Of a DNA stretch of 64,000 bases, positions 48,490 to 59,595 are shown in pieces (the stretch's first letter is position 1; each line of letters opens with the position of its first letter). The notes below the pieces were generated by a model. It worked only from the letters and a program-made list of their open reading frames with translations, ran no database searches and was not told the origin of the DNA. The stretch is taken from assembly GCA_008638375.1 (NCBI GenBank), contig CM018033.1:14239763-14303762 (forward strand), read 5' to 3'. This DNA is from Nyssa sinensis. Taxonomy: Eukaryota; Streptophyta; Magnoliopsida; Cornales; Nyssaceae. The translations under genes were made by a program, and so were the position numbers.

Positions 48490-51400
48490 ACTAACATATG
48501 TAACACCAATTACAATTATTCATTTCATCTGAGTCAATATCATCATCTATTCTTGAAATTTCTTCATTCTCGGTACAATACTCTAACAATGTATCATCAT
48601 CAAAATCACTTTCCTCGTCATCATCATCATTAATGAAAGTTGCATCCCTCGTATCTAATTGTGTGGTATTGGTGACGTCGGAAGCTATGACATGATTTGG
48701 TTCTACATCAGTTCTATTCAACCAATACGAAGTAACATCTTCCTAATCATGCCAGAAAACACCATCGTGAGAAGATTGAGACTCTTCTTGTAGTGCCTCC
48801 TCAATCCTCTCCAAGTCTTCATCTCCCTCGCCAACTTCAAGTACATCATAAGCATTTCTAGATTTTATTTTTTGGACAACATGCCAACCTTCAAATAGAA
48901 AACTTGTTTTGCTTGAGATGCCAAAACATTCAGATCATCTTTAAATGTCATACGTGACGTATTAACACTTATGAAGTGCTTATCGATCTACATTCCAATC
49001 TTCTTATTACTTACATCCCACCAATCACATTTAAAAATATACACAGAATGACAGTGGCAATAATGTAAATGTATGATGTCTTGTAAAACACCATAGTACT
49101 TTATAGTTTGCCCTGCATCACCATCTCCTTAAACAAAGACCCCGCTATTCTATGTTCGCCGACTGACCTCATGTTCTCTTGTGTGAAATCGAACACCATT
49201 AACAATTAAACCAGTGTAGCGGGATATCCTTTGATCAAGACCACATGCCAAGGAATATAATTGATCATACGCCTCAGGCGATTGTTGGTGGCGTAATAGC
49301 TTCATCTATTAATGCAATACAAGTACAAAATTAATTGAATACAAATGCATTAACTAATACAATTTAGTTAATTGAAACCTATTCTTACACGTTCTCCAAA
49401 CTACTTTGGAAACAAATTTTGTTGTCTTTGCTCTAGATCAGAACTTAATACAAATTCTCTCTGAAGCTCGATCGTATGCTCACTGCATAAGATGAGATAT
49501 GTTATATGTAACTTACATTTGTGTACTAACGTAGTATTGCAATGATTTTGATAAACTTAATTGAAATATGGCAATGTCTCATCGTAGTTGTTGAGTACGG
49601 TATAGTGGGGCTTTTCCAAGTCTTGAGGATGACACCATTCATATATACGGGCACCTATTGGCCGCACATTCTGATTAAAAACTATAAGGCCAGTTCGTTG
49701 CTACCCTGGACATCTATCAAAATTATGCTCTTGATGATTAAACCTTGTCTCAATATCTTCAAGATGCATAGAGCAGAAGGTGAGACATTCAGCATCAATG
49801 TAAGCCTCAGTAATTGACCCTTCTGGTCATGCTTTGTTACGCACATATTGCTTCAATGTGTGTAAATATTTGTTTTAATAATTAATCAATTATACATTAA
49901 AATAGTTAGGATTGATAGATAACACAATTCATAAAAGTAAATGTCTCTTTCTATTGGATACATCCAATGGTATTGGAAAAGTCTGCCAATTTTTGCCTCA
50001 TGAGGCAAATGCACAGCTAAGTGGACCATTACATCAAAGAAAGCTGGAGGGAAAATCTTTTCCAACTTGTAGAGGATCACGACAACATCCCTTTCGAGCT
50101 TTTCAAGTACTTCCAAATTCAACGTCTTCGGCACATAATTCTCTAACGAAGCAGCCCAACTCAGTCAATGTATTTAATATGTCATCGGTGAGATATCCAC
50201 GTAGTGCAATCGGAAGAAGTCGTTGTAAAAGGACATGGCAGTCATAACTCTTCAATCCGGATATTTTCCCATCTATAACATTTGCACACCGAGATATATT
50301 CGATGCGTATCCATCTGGGAATTTCACCAATTTAAATTACTCGCAAAACCTCATTCGCTCTGCGGATGATAACATATACTATGCAGGAGGCATGATATGT
50401 TTATCACCGGTACTTATTAGGTGCAGCTCTTTCCATACTCCCAGCTCCTACAAATCCAACCAGGCTTTAACAGTATCCCTCGTCTTCCCTTCAATGTGCA
50501 TTAAAGTTCCTAACACATTATCACAGATGTTTTTCTCGATGTGCATAGCATCTAAATTGTGCCTCAACTTAAGAGTCTCCCATTACGGCAAATAAAAAAA
50601 TATGCTCTTCTTCGTCCAATTTAAGTCCACATTAGTACATTTCCTCTTCTTAGTACCCGGTATCTTCCCAAACCTCACTGGTTGGATGAGTGCCAATTGT
50701 GCCAACACATCTTTCCTAGAAAATAATGGAGGTGACAATCTGTGCTCAATTTTTCCATCAAACAGATGCTTCTACCAATTTTGCCAACCATGTGACGGTG
50801 GTCGAAAATGACGATGGCACATATAGCATATCTTATTTCCATTGGACAAATGTAGGGAACATGCATCCTTATTGCAAATCGGACATGCCAGATACCCTTT
50901 AGTGCTCCACCCAAACAAGTTCCCATAGGTTGGAAAGTCATTAATGGTCCACAGAACGCTGCATGCAATTGAAATGTCTCATTCTTAGAGATGTCATATG
51001 CCTCCACTCCCACCTCCCACAATTCTTTTAACTCATCCACTAAAGGACGCAAGTACACATCAATTTCATTACCAGGAGACTTCGGCCCTAGAATAAGTAA
51101 CGACATAAAGATAAATGGTTATTTCATACATTTCCATGGTGGCAAGTTATACGACACAAGCAACACTGGCCACATGCTGTAGGCCTTACTCATGTCACCG
51201 AACAGATTGAAACCATCGCTAGCAAGGCCAAGTTGTAAGTTACACGGCTCATTTGCAAACCATTTGTGATTTGTATCAAACTCAGCCCAAGTTTGAGAAT
51301 CTACCGGATGCCTACATACATTTTCTTCAGCAACACGCTTCTTCTTATGCCACCGCATATCTTCTGCCATCTTCTGAGACATGTACAACCTTTGAAGCCT

Positions 51401-52192
51401 AGGTTTTAAGGGAAAATATCTCAGCACCTTGTGCGGAATTGTCTTGCTCTTTCCTTTATTCAGCTTGTACCTGGGTTCATGGCACACTGTACACTTCATA
51501 CATTGTTTAGTCTCCTTCCAAAATAACATGCAATCATTTTTGCAAGCATGTATGGGAATAAACCCGAGGCCCAAATATCTTAATATTTTTTTCACCTTGT
51601 AAAATGATTTTGGAAGGGTCTCCCTAGTAGGAAGCGCTGCTTTAATCAATTCAATGACCATATTAAATGATTTGTTACTAAATCGGTTGATGGTCTTAAT
51701 ATCAAGGAGTTTCACGAGAAATTCCAGTTTCAAAAACTTATCACTTCCCGGATATAATGCCTGCCTTGCTTCCCTCAACAAGGACTCAAGCGCTTCCCAT
51801 TGTCCTATGTCACTCCTGTGACTACTCACCCCAGTTGTAGCCCCTTGCAAGTCTGCCAGCATTTGTGACAAGTCTTCGTAACCAACCCCAACATTATCAC
51901 CACCGTCATCATCGTCGTCTTCTTCTTCATCCTCAAGTACCACTCGTACGTCACAGTGTTCCCAGTGAAATTCCCAACACGTATACCTCTTGTCTATCCC
52001 GTGTAGGAGTAGGTGCTCTTTGGCCTCATCTATATGCATATAATCCCTATTATTGCAACTCTTACATGGATATCTTATCATATTTCTCCCATCTATAGAT
52101 GCACGAGCAAACTCAATAAAATCTTTGATCCCTTTCACATACCCTGGCAAATGACTGTCCCTCAAGTCCATCCAACTCTTATTCATTTTCAT
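48490..52192 (-). pseudogene. CACTA transposase TNP2 gene
   Basis: Start chosen at the ATG at 52192. The first frame runs 357 codons: a transposase-associated N-terminal domain (SWMDL..YVKGIKDFIEFA, CPCKSC-like PCKSCNNRDY), an acidic Asp/Glu run, and the TNP2 core beginning CTVCHEPRY and WAEFDTNHKWFANEPCNLQLGLASDGFN. The core continues (SLLILGPKSPGNEIDVYLRPLVDEL; then in another frame GWSTKGYLACPICNKDA). Then come a DUF4218 part (VMVHLAVHLPHEAKIGR at ~50050), a linker (EAYIDAECLTFCS at ~49790) and a DUF4216 part (YTGLIVNGVRFHTRE at ~49220), ending in an acidic tail at ~48720-48490. Faults: TAA at 51119, a one-base loss near 50962, and further TAG/TAA near 50775, 50580, 50445, 50385 and 50340. 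It would cut the CACTA ends. Confidence 0.88.
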
Positions 52193-53580
52193 CTACCTAA
52201 TATAAGTAAAAAATGATACTCATTATAAATATGAAACATAAATCCTATCACCTCTAACTTCTCTCTAAAAGGTAAGGTCGTCCTATCCCATTCATTAATG
52301 CATAATCTACATTGTAATTAGCTACAAATCAAATGCTTGATTCCACTCAGACAAAATTTCAACAGCATTTTCCCATGGTTTTGTAAGTATAAGAGATAGA
52401 TGTTAGCACACCTAAATATATGCCCAGATAACAATAGGAGACCATGCTGAAATTTTCTCATAGTAGAATATTCAAGCATGCGCTCTTGATTGCAATGCAG
52501 ATTTATGCATTCCCGAACTGTCCTCTTTGGACAATTCAAGAATCAATTTTCATACACACGAGCCCAATTGCGAATAAATTTCGCGATAAGATTCACATGT
52601 GATGAAAATGACTCTCGAATGGGGCTAGGCTTACATGAATGCAATCCTTAACTTACAAAACAACAATCATTTTTTTTTTCATGAACTAATCTCTTAAAAA
52701 AAAATATTCAAATCAAACGTGTGACACACTAGATAGTTGGTCGGCCACCTAGTGTGTTTTTGGGCCATTGGATGCCCATTATCATTATTCTTCATAACAA
52801 ACAAATATTCTTCATAACACATTGTTTGTTCAATGGATCATTCGTATCGACTTTAAACTCTAATAAAAAAAATTAAAAAAATCAACACCTAACATTCACT
52901 AAACAAATTTGTAACAATAATTATCTAGAAAATTTCATTGTCTTCAAAGTAGGGTTCCATCCTAGCTATATATATATATATATAATTGTATCAATAATGA
53001 TAAAAAAAAAATAGATATATTTTTTTCATTATTTCTCACTTTTAAATATAAGATAAGCTAACTATGTACAAATATTACAATAGATTCATCACTTTATGTC
53101 TTTCAATATACTTTCTGGCTTTAGGTGTGTTGCGATTTTTGTCAATTTTGTTAAGGTGGTTGAATGATTTTTATATTTGTAATCGTGGTTTTTTTTGAGA
53201 TGATACTTACTTTAAAAAAATATGATCTTTAGTTTTTTATCATCAAATTTAAAGGTCTTGTAAAAACATTTTAAAGATGGTTTTCAAATCACTAATCATA
53301 CATTATTCATCTACTAGTTATTTTTATAATACTCTAAATTAATAATTAATTATTTTATATTATTTAAATAAATATTTAAAATTTTAAATTAATTTATCAA
53401 TACTTTTTTCCATTTTAATAATTACTTATTTATTTTGAAATTAATTTTAATATGGTAGAAAAAATAATCAACCTATCATCACCTTTCAAAGATTTCAATA
53501 ACAATTAAATTTTTAGTATTTCATTGAAAATAAAAATCAAATCAAATTTCAACTTGAGCAATAACATAAAGATTATATAA
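52193..53580. other. Upstream and intron-like AT-rich part of the CACTA element
   Basis: No long frame or domain; several poly-A/T tracts and an (AT)n run at ~52970-52983. Probably the 5' non-coding region of TNP2 plus the left edge of the inserted coiled-coil segment. Confidence 0.4.
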
Positions 53581-53583
53581 ACA

Positions 53584-54540
53584 ATGATCTTTGTACATCA
53601 TTCATTAAAATTACATAAAGAAGGGTCACATGAAGTATTACTGTATTTTTTTTCTTCTATAAGTGATCAATCAATGCATTTCGAAGTTCATAGTGAACAA
53701 ATTTTAGAAGAAAATAATCTTCTAAAACAAAATATTAAGATTCTTGAAGATAAAATTAGAAAGCTTCAAGACGGCTAAGATACAGAATTAAAAATCTTAT
53801 AGATTTTCAATCAAATAGAAAATATAGATAATAAACTTGAACAATAAATTATTCATATCAATAAAGCAGTTGAAGCATAATGAAACTCCAACAATCTTAA
53901 TTTATGACTCCAGACGCGTATAAATTTAGACAAGCCAAGACTCTTCAAGAATGACTTCAATATGTCTCAGAACTATTTAAAAACGGTAGAGAATGGGTTA
54001 AGTCTACACAAGGTGACCTCAACCTAATTGTTAAGAGAATTACTGAAGTAGGTAATTGGATAGGATCAGTTATCTATGCCACAAGCGAAGACCAAAACAA
54101 ACTTGAAGAAAGATCTTTAAAAATATCTAAAAGAAAATAGGAAAGGACTTCAAAGCTTTTATTCAGACTTTATTATCTTTCAGGAAAACCTAGCCAATGT
54201 CTTTGGTAAATTAGAAGAAAATAGAACAGTCGTTATTGAACTCTTAAAACCCCAGAATGTCAGAATTAAAGAAATTCTTGACTATAATCAGAATGGTCTG
54301 AGAGATCTAAGTAAACGTTTAGAAAATGTTAAGGTTGATTCAAGAGAATGCAGTGAGATTTAGAGAAAAATTTCTGATATAGTAGATAACAGTTATCAAT
54401 TGTATTCAAGCATCAACAATGCCATAATAGGATTAGTAGGTAAATAAAATGACATTAAAAAACAACTTAAATCTCAAAATAAATAAACAGAAACTAAATT
54501 AAATTTTTTTGACAATGATTCTTCCCTTAACATTTTTACA
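53584..54540 (+). pseudogene. Two overlapping decayed coiled-coil reading frames (ATGA junction)
   Basis: Frame 1 (53584-53907, ~107 codons) is rich in Glu, Lys, Gln, Asn, Leu and Ile with a clear heptad coiled coil (LEENNLLKQNIKILEDKIRK). It has in-frame stops at 53776, 53800, 53845, 53878 and 53881, and ends in the TGA at 53905. Frame 2 starts at the ATG at 53904, so the two overlap as ATGA. It reads on for ~210 codons with stops at 53952, 54138, 54361, 54445 and 54484 and small frameshifts near 54138 and 54180, and includes WVKSTQGDLNLIV and LEKRLENVKV-like helices. Opposite in strand to the CACTA genes. The ATGA coupling of two small coiled-coil proteins is known from badnavirus-type pararetroviruses, but no capsid, movement or RT sequence is present and I do not recognise the family. 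Confidence 0.55.
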
Positions 54541-54929
54541 AACAACAACATTACACAATTCATCTGACATCCAAATCTGTAACAACAACATCACACAATT
54601 CATCCAACATCAAAAATCTGAAGAAAAAAAAAAAGTTCAAATACATCCAAAATCTATAAAAAATCAGTAGCATCCAACATCCAAAATCTGTAATAAATAG
54701 TTTCAAGTTATCGTCTTGCAGGAAAAATCCTTGTCGCCGTCGCCGAATATCCTGTTCGCCACCGTCCATTGCCGTTGCCATTTCCCAAAATGCTGTCCAC
54801 TGCCATCAGAACCTAGAGTTGGGAGTGAAAGTGAAGTACCAAGAGAGAGAAGAAACAAAATAGGGCTCGAAACAAAAAGAAGAAGAAGAGAAACTAGAGA
54901 TCGCGATTTGGGTATAAATGGTGGAGTTT

Positions 54930-55244
54930 TTTATCGACGCCCAGTGAGCGTCGCTAAAAAGCCCATGAGCGTCGCAAATAGTTCCTCAACACGATGTCGT
55001 TGCAATTAAACAATTATTAGCGATGTACACTAAGTGTCGCTAGCTTTGGGCGACGCACATGTGCGTCGCTAGTATATGTTTCACCGTCGCTAATTGATTG
55101 GTACCCTTTTTTTCGCGCGGGAAATGATTTTTTTTCGTTTCTTTTAGCGACACCTATAGTGTGTGTCGCTAATAGTGACTATTAGCGACGTACATCGTGC
55201 GTCACAAATAACGTGCGTTGTAAAAAATTTATTTTTTTGTAGTG
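54930..55244. repeat. CACTA right subterminal repeat array
   Basis: Eight or more copies of the GCGTCGCTA / TAGCGACG unit, again as facing pairs (for example 55017-55047, 55144-55172 and 55182-55207), up to the terminal CACTA. Confidence 0.85.
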
Positions 55245-55526
55245 TTACCAAATTCTCAAAGATTACACAAGTACACGAAATACCAATAGATTGAGCAAAC
55301 CATAACTTTCAAACTACAAGATTTTGTCTACATAAACATAAGCTAGAATCCAATGAATTATACATATATTCATGTTACATGTTCATCACTTCACCAAATT
55401 CCCAAAGAATACATAAGTATACAAGGTACCAACCCTAGGTTTTCAAAGTAACTATATGCTAGGTGGTTTTCTAACAACAAGTAAGCATGTAAGTTATATA
55501 ATCAACTTATAAAAATGCTCCTAAAC

Positions 55527-56381
55527 TCCCAAGATAAAGTGGTCTTCACACAGAGATAAATCACAATAGTTCCTATGCTCGATGAACCAAACTTATGTAT
55601 AATACTCTCTCACACAGTATGATGACTGACTGAATGGAATGGTGAATGAACTAAGGGAGACTAATGTATTTATAGAGAGACTGGTGACTACTCAAATAAT
55701 CATAGCCTCCAATGGTTGCGGCTATTCATGCCGACCAAACATGATGCTTAAATTGGTGTGTCTGTTCATAAAATCACCTCTGTTAATGCGAACAGGAACA
55801 TAGTTTTCCATTGGTTAAAACAATAACAAATAAAATGATAGAATTTTGGAAAATATAATTTAAATAAAATAAAATTATTTAAATAAATTTTCTCAATATA
55901 TATATATATATACTGCGGGCCAAGGGCCAAACTTGATCTGAACCGACCCGGTTCGGTGCGGGGTGGGGCGGGGTGAGGTGGTAGCAATGACATGCACGTG
56001 CGCATGTGGTGAACCCAACATGGGTTAGGTCCTCTCCCATTTATAAAACTAGGTCTTCTCCCATCTATGAAACTTGGGTGCTGCTTAAGGCCTAAACCCT
56101 CCATCAAGGTAATTATATATATACTTACTTAAAGCTTCGTGCCTAACCTATGTGGGACATAAACTTTTCACAAACTCTTGTTACCATGTTCAAGTGGTGA
56201 TGTTTGGAGTGAATTTATGATTCAGTCCTTAATATTTTTTAGTAGTCTAATATATGTTATTAATCGCATCGTAAATAAGAACATATTTTCTTATAGACCC
56301 ACCTAAAATAATATGTGGGGCCACTTTCATTTTAGCTCAAAGTTGGCCAAAAATTCCAAGCTCAAACCCATTTTTCCAACA
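55527..56381 (-). mobile_element. 3' LTR of a Ty1/copia element, minus strand
   Basis: The minus strand starts TGTTGGAAAAATGGG at 56381, a typical copia LTR start, just after the purine-rich CATGTGGAAGAT (56382-56393). TATAAATACA on the minus strand near 55670 is the likely TATA box. It is joined without a CA end or target duplication to the truncated LTR-B at 55526, so its last bases may be lost. An (AT)n run lies at ~55894-55911. Confidence 0.75.
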
Positions 56382-57011
56382 ATCTTCCACATGAATGAAA
56401 TTGACTAAGAGTAATGCAATGATATGCAAACACGAGAGGGAGTTTAGTTAGAAATCTCCTATATAGGGAAGGTAGTTTATGGCTTTGAACCTTTCTATGT
56501 GAAATACTATCAGAATTGTTGGTTGATTAATGAACATGATGTCTTGAATTGTCAAACCTTTTCTGTAACCCAAGACAATAACATTCACATAGAATCTTTT
56601 CGGACGTGGTTGGTTCTCATGTTTGTGTTCATTTTGGCCCTGAATAAGGCATAGTTTTCTTAAGTGCTCTTAGAAAACTTAGCCTTATTATTCTCGTAAA
56701 ACCGGCATAGTTTACACTCACATAGGTGATTCTTATTAAGAGTATACTATTATACCCCACTTGTGTTAACAATGTATAGGAATCATTAAAAGTTTTAGCT
56801 TATCCTAACCAACATTACAAGCATCACTTTTCTTATCATAGGAATGAGTAGGAGATATTATCTCTATAGTGATCTTGATGAGTCACACACAATTCGGTTG
56901 TCCCTTTGAACCTAGATCTTAGGATATCCAGTTAGCTAGGTTGGGTTGCCATTATAACGACTCTTAATGCATAGGCTTTAAACCCATTATCCTAGATGAA
57001 CTATTTACTTG
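56382..57011 (-). other. 3' untranslated part of the copia element
   Basis: Lies between the end of RNase H and the 3' LTR. No frame of note. Confidence 0.5.
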
Positions 57012-59595
57012 CTATATAGTCAAACATTTTTTTATTGAATCTACAATGTTATCTTTTAACCTTATGTATTCAATAGTCATAATTCCATTATAGAGCAGTT
57101 GTTTTATGGTATTATATCTTTGATAAATATGCCGTGACTTATTGTTATATAAGTAGATTTGTGTGTTACCAATCGCTAATTCACTATCACAATGAATATA
57201 GATAGCGGACACATGCTTTGGACATATTGGAATATCTTTTATGAATTGACGAAGCCACTTAGCTTCTTCACCAGCTTTATCTAGTGTAATAAACTCGGAT
57301 TCTATCGTGGATCTAGCAATGTACATTTGTTTAGAATGTTTCCACGACACGTCTCCACCACCAAGTGTAAATAAATAACAACTTATGGATTTTGAGTCTT
57401 TGGTATCAGATATCCAATTCACATTACAATATTCTTTAAGTACTACTAGATATCTTGAGTAGTGCAATCCATAGTTTTGGGTGTATTTCAAAAACCTCAA
57501 AACCCTAACTATTGTCATCTGGTGGCTTGGCCCGAGGGTTACTTATGTATCGACTCAGTTTTTTGACAACGTATGCCATGTCTGAAAGAGTGCGGTTCAT
57601 TACATACATTAGGTTTCCTATTATTTTTACATACTTTAGTTGTGATATGATTTTTCCATTATTCTTAGATATATGTAGATTCACATCTACAAGTGTTCTC
57701 GCTAGACTACTATTATATTGATTGAATTTTTTTAAGTGTTCTCTCAATGTAATGAGAATGAGACAATACTAGTCCATCTAATGTTTTAGTGATTTTAATC
57801 CCTAGTATGGCATTGGCAACACCTAAACCTTTCATGTCAAACTTATTGTTCAATATTTTTTTGGAAGTTTTAATAACTTCATTATTACTATCCCAAATAA
57901 GCATATCATCAACATAGAGACAAATAATGACAACTTTCTTTCTGTGTCCTTAACATATACACAATTGTCACATTCATTGATCTTGAACCCATTTGACATC
58001 ATTACACTTTCAAATTTCTCATGCGATTACTTTGCTGCTTTTTTTAATCCATAAAGAGGTTTAATAGGTCAAAAAACTTTCTTTTCTTGACCTGGAACAA
58101 TAAACTGATCTAGTTGTTCATATATATTTCTTCATCTAATTCACCATTTAAGAAAGCTTTCTTCACATCCATTTGATGTGTCTCAAGATTGTCTATTGTT
58201 GCAATAGTTATTAACATTCAAATATATGATATTCTCGTAACATGTAAATATGTATCAAAATAATCCAAGCCTTCCTATTACTTGTATCCTTTGATAACAA
58301 GCATAGTCTTGTACTTATCAATTAATCCATCTATTTTTATTTTTTTCTTGAATATCTATTTATTCCCAAGAGGTTTAGAACCTGGTGAAAGATCCACTAG
58401 TTCCCACGTATGATTTTGCAGAATGGATTTTATTTCACTGCTTGTCACCTCTTTCCAATATGGAGCTTTAGGATAAGATATTGCTTCCTTAAAGCTTTGA
58501 GGATCATTTTCTATCAAATAATTTAGAAAATATGGACCAAAAGATTTTGATGTTCTAACTCGTTTGCTTTGTCTAGGTTCATCATCATTTGGTTGGTATT
58601 GACTACTACCTTTTATAGTGTCATGAGTTCTTTCATTTGAACTCAAATTCTGTGTGGATTTGTAAGAAAATACATGTTCAAAGAATAATATATTCATTGA
58701 ATCAATAATAGTATTAACATGCATATGAGAAATTTTAGATTTATGAATCATAAATCGATATGCACTGCTATTATGAGAATACTTTATGAAAACACAATCA
58801 ACTATTTGTAGTCCTATTTTAACATTTTTAGGTGTAGAAACCGCCACTTTAGCCAAACACCCCTACACTTTTAAGTATTTGTAAGAATGTCTTCGACTTT
58901 TCCACAACTCATAAGGGGATTTATTGGTTTTCTTCTGAGGTATTCGGTTGAGAATGTAATTTGCGAAAAAAATTGATTCCCCCAACAAATTATGAGATAC
59001 TTTAGAACTTAATAACAAAACATTGATCATTTCTTTTAAATTTTTATTTTTCCATTCAGCAACACCATTTTGTTGAGGTGAATAAGGTGCAGTCATTTGG
59101 TGTATAATACCACGTTGTGAATAAAACTCACCAAAAGGTGATTTGTATTCACCACCTCCATCACTTCTCAATACCATTATCATTTTATCAAGTTGATTCT
59201 CAACCTCATCTTCTCAATACCATTATCATTTTATCAAGTTGATTCTCAACCTCATTCTTGTAGTGTATAAATATTTTCAAAGATTCATCTTTACTTTTCA
59301 ACATGTAAACATAACAGTATCTTATGCAGTCATCAAAATGTATCAATTCTAGAGGTTCAATACTTCTTTCAATTGATTGAAAAGAAGTTCTTGTAAGCTT
59401 TTCTTCCACACAAGTCTTACATTTGTGATTATGATCAATTTCAAATTTAGGCAAACATTCCATATTAATTAGTCTACATATAGTATCATAATTAACATAT
59501 CCTACTCTACCACACCACACATTCGAAAACTCAAGTATATAACCAGAAGATGTGCTCTTATTATTATTAGTAGAAGATATAATGGTCATGTGAGC
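57012..59595 (-). pseudogene. pol: Ty1/copia polyprotein remnant (integrase-RT-RNase H)
   Basis: On the minus strand, from 59589 down: a GAG-pre-integrase zinc motif (HNHKCKTCVEEKLTRTSF), integrase core (VLRSDGGGEY..YSPQQNGVAEWKN), linker (58856-58356) with ..EAISYPKAPYWKEV (the usual start of RT), RT fragments (SHYIERTLKKIQSI, GNLMYVMNRTLSDMAYVVKKLSRY), and RNase H (WISDTKDSKSISCYLF, STIESEFITLDKAGEEAKWLRQFI). Faults: ~25-30 residues missing in the integrase between LIHFD and DCIRYC, a 46-bp tandem copy at 59165-59256 that breaks the frame, and many stops in RT. The 5' part (gag, protease, 5' LTR) is beyond the LTRs at 59596 and 62553. Confidence 0.88.
59165..59256. repeat. 46-bp tandem duplication in copia integrase
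   Basis: Two near-identical 46-base copies (59165-59210 and 59211-59256) starting 'ttctcaatacc'. 46 is not a multiple of three, so the frame is shifted. Confidence 0.95.

Larger units (their letters stand above)
43966..55244 (-). mobile_element. CACTA (En/Spm) DNA transposon, 11.3 kb, target duplication TTA
   Basis: Left end CACTACAAGGAATG, right end (inverted) CACTACAAAAAAAT. TTA lies at 43963-43965 and 55245-55247. Both ends carry arrays of GCGTCGCTAA-type subterminal repeats. Inside, on the minus strand, are decayed TNP2 (52192 to ~48490) and TNPA-like (~48350 to 46862) genes. It also carries a satellite (44770-46760) and an unrelated coiled-coil frame pair (53584-54540). It is inactive by its own genes but may have been mobile in trans. 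Confidence 0.95.
42157..55526 (-). mobile_element. 5' LTR (LTR-B) of the Tekay-type element, split by a CACTA element and truncated
   Basis: LTR sequence runs 42157-43965 and resumes at 55248-55526 after the CACTA insertion, in the same order as 30458-33251 (for example 'gttcacaacctta|ccaaattctcaaag'). It stops at 55526 (aaaaatgctcctaaac) where the partner LTR has ~667 more bases, including the TATA box and LTR start. A copia LTR follows at once, so the element's 5' end was lost by deletion. Confidence 0.85.

Noticed and set aside
54560..54781. Minus-strand frame starting MATAMDGGEQDIRRRR near the CACTA right end
   Set aside because: Placed where a first exon could be, but no conserved residues, and it runs into Phe-rich translated A/T tract. 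Not enough to call a gene.
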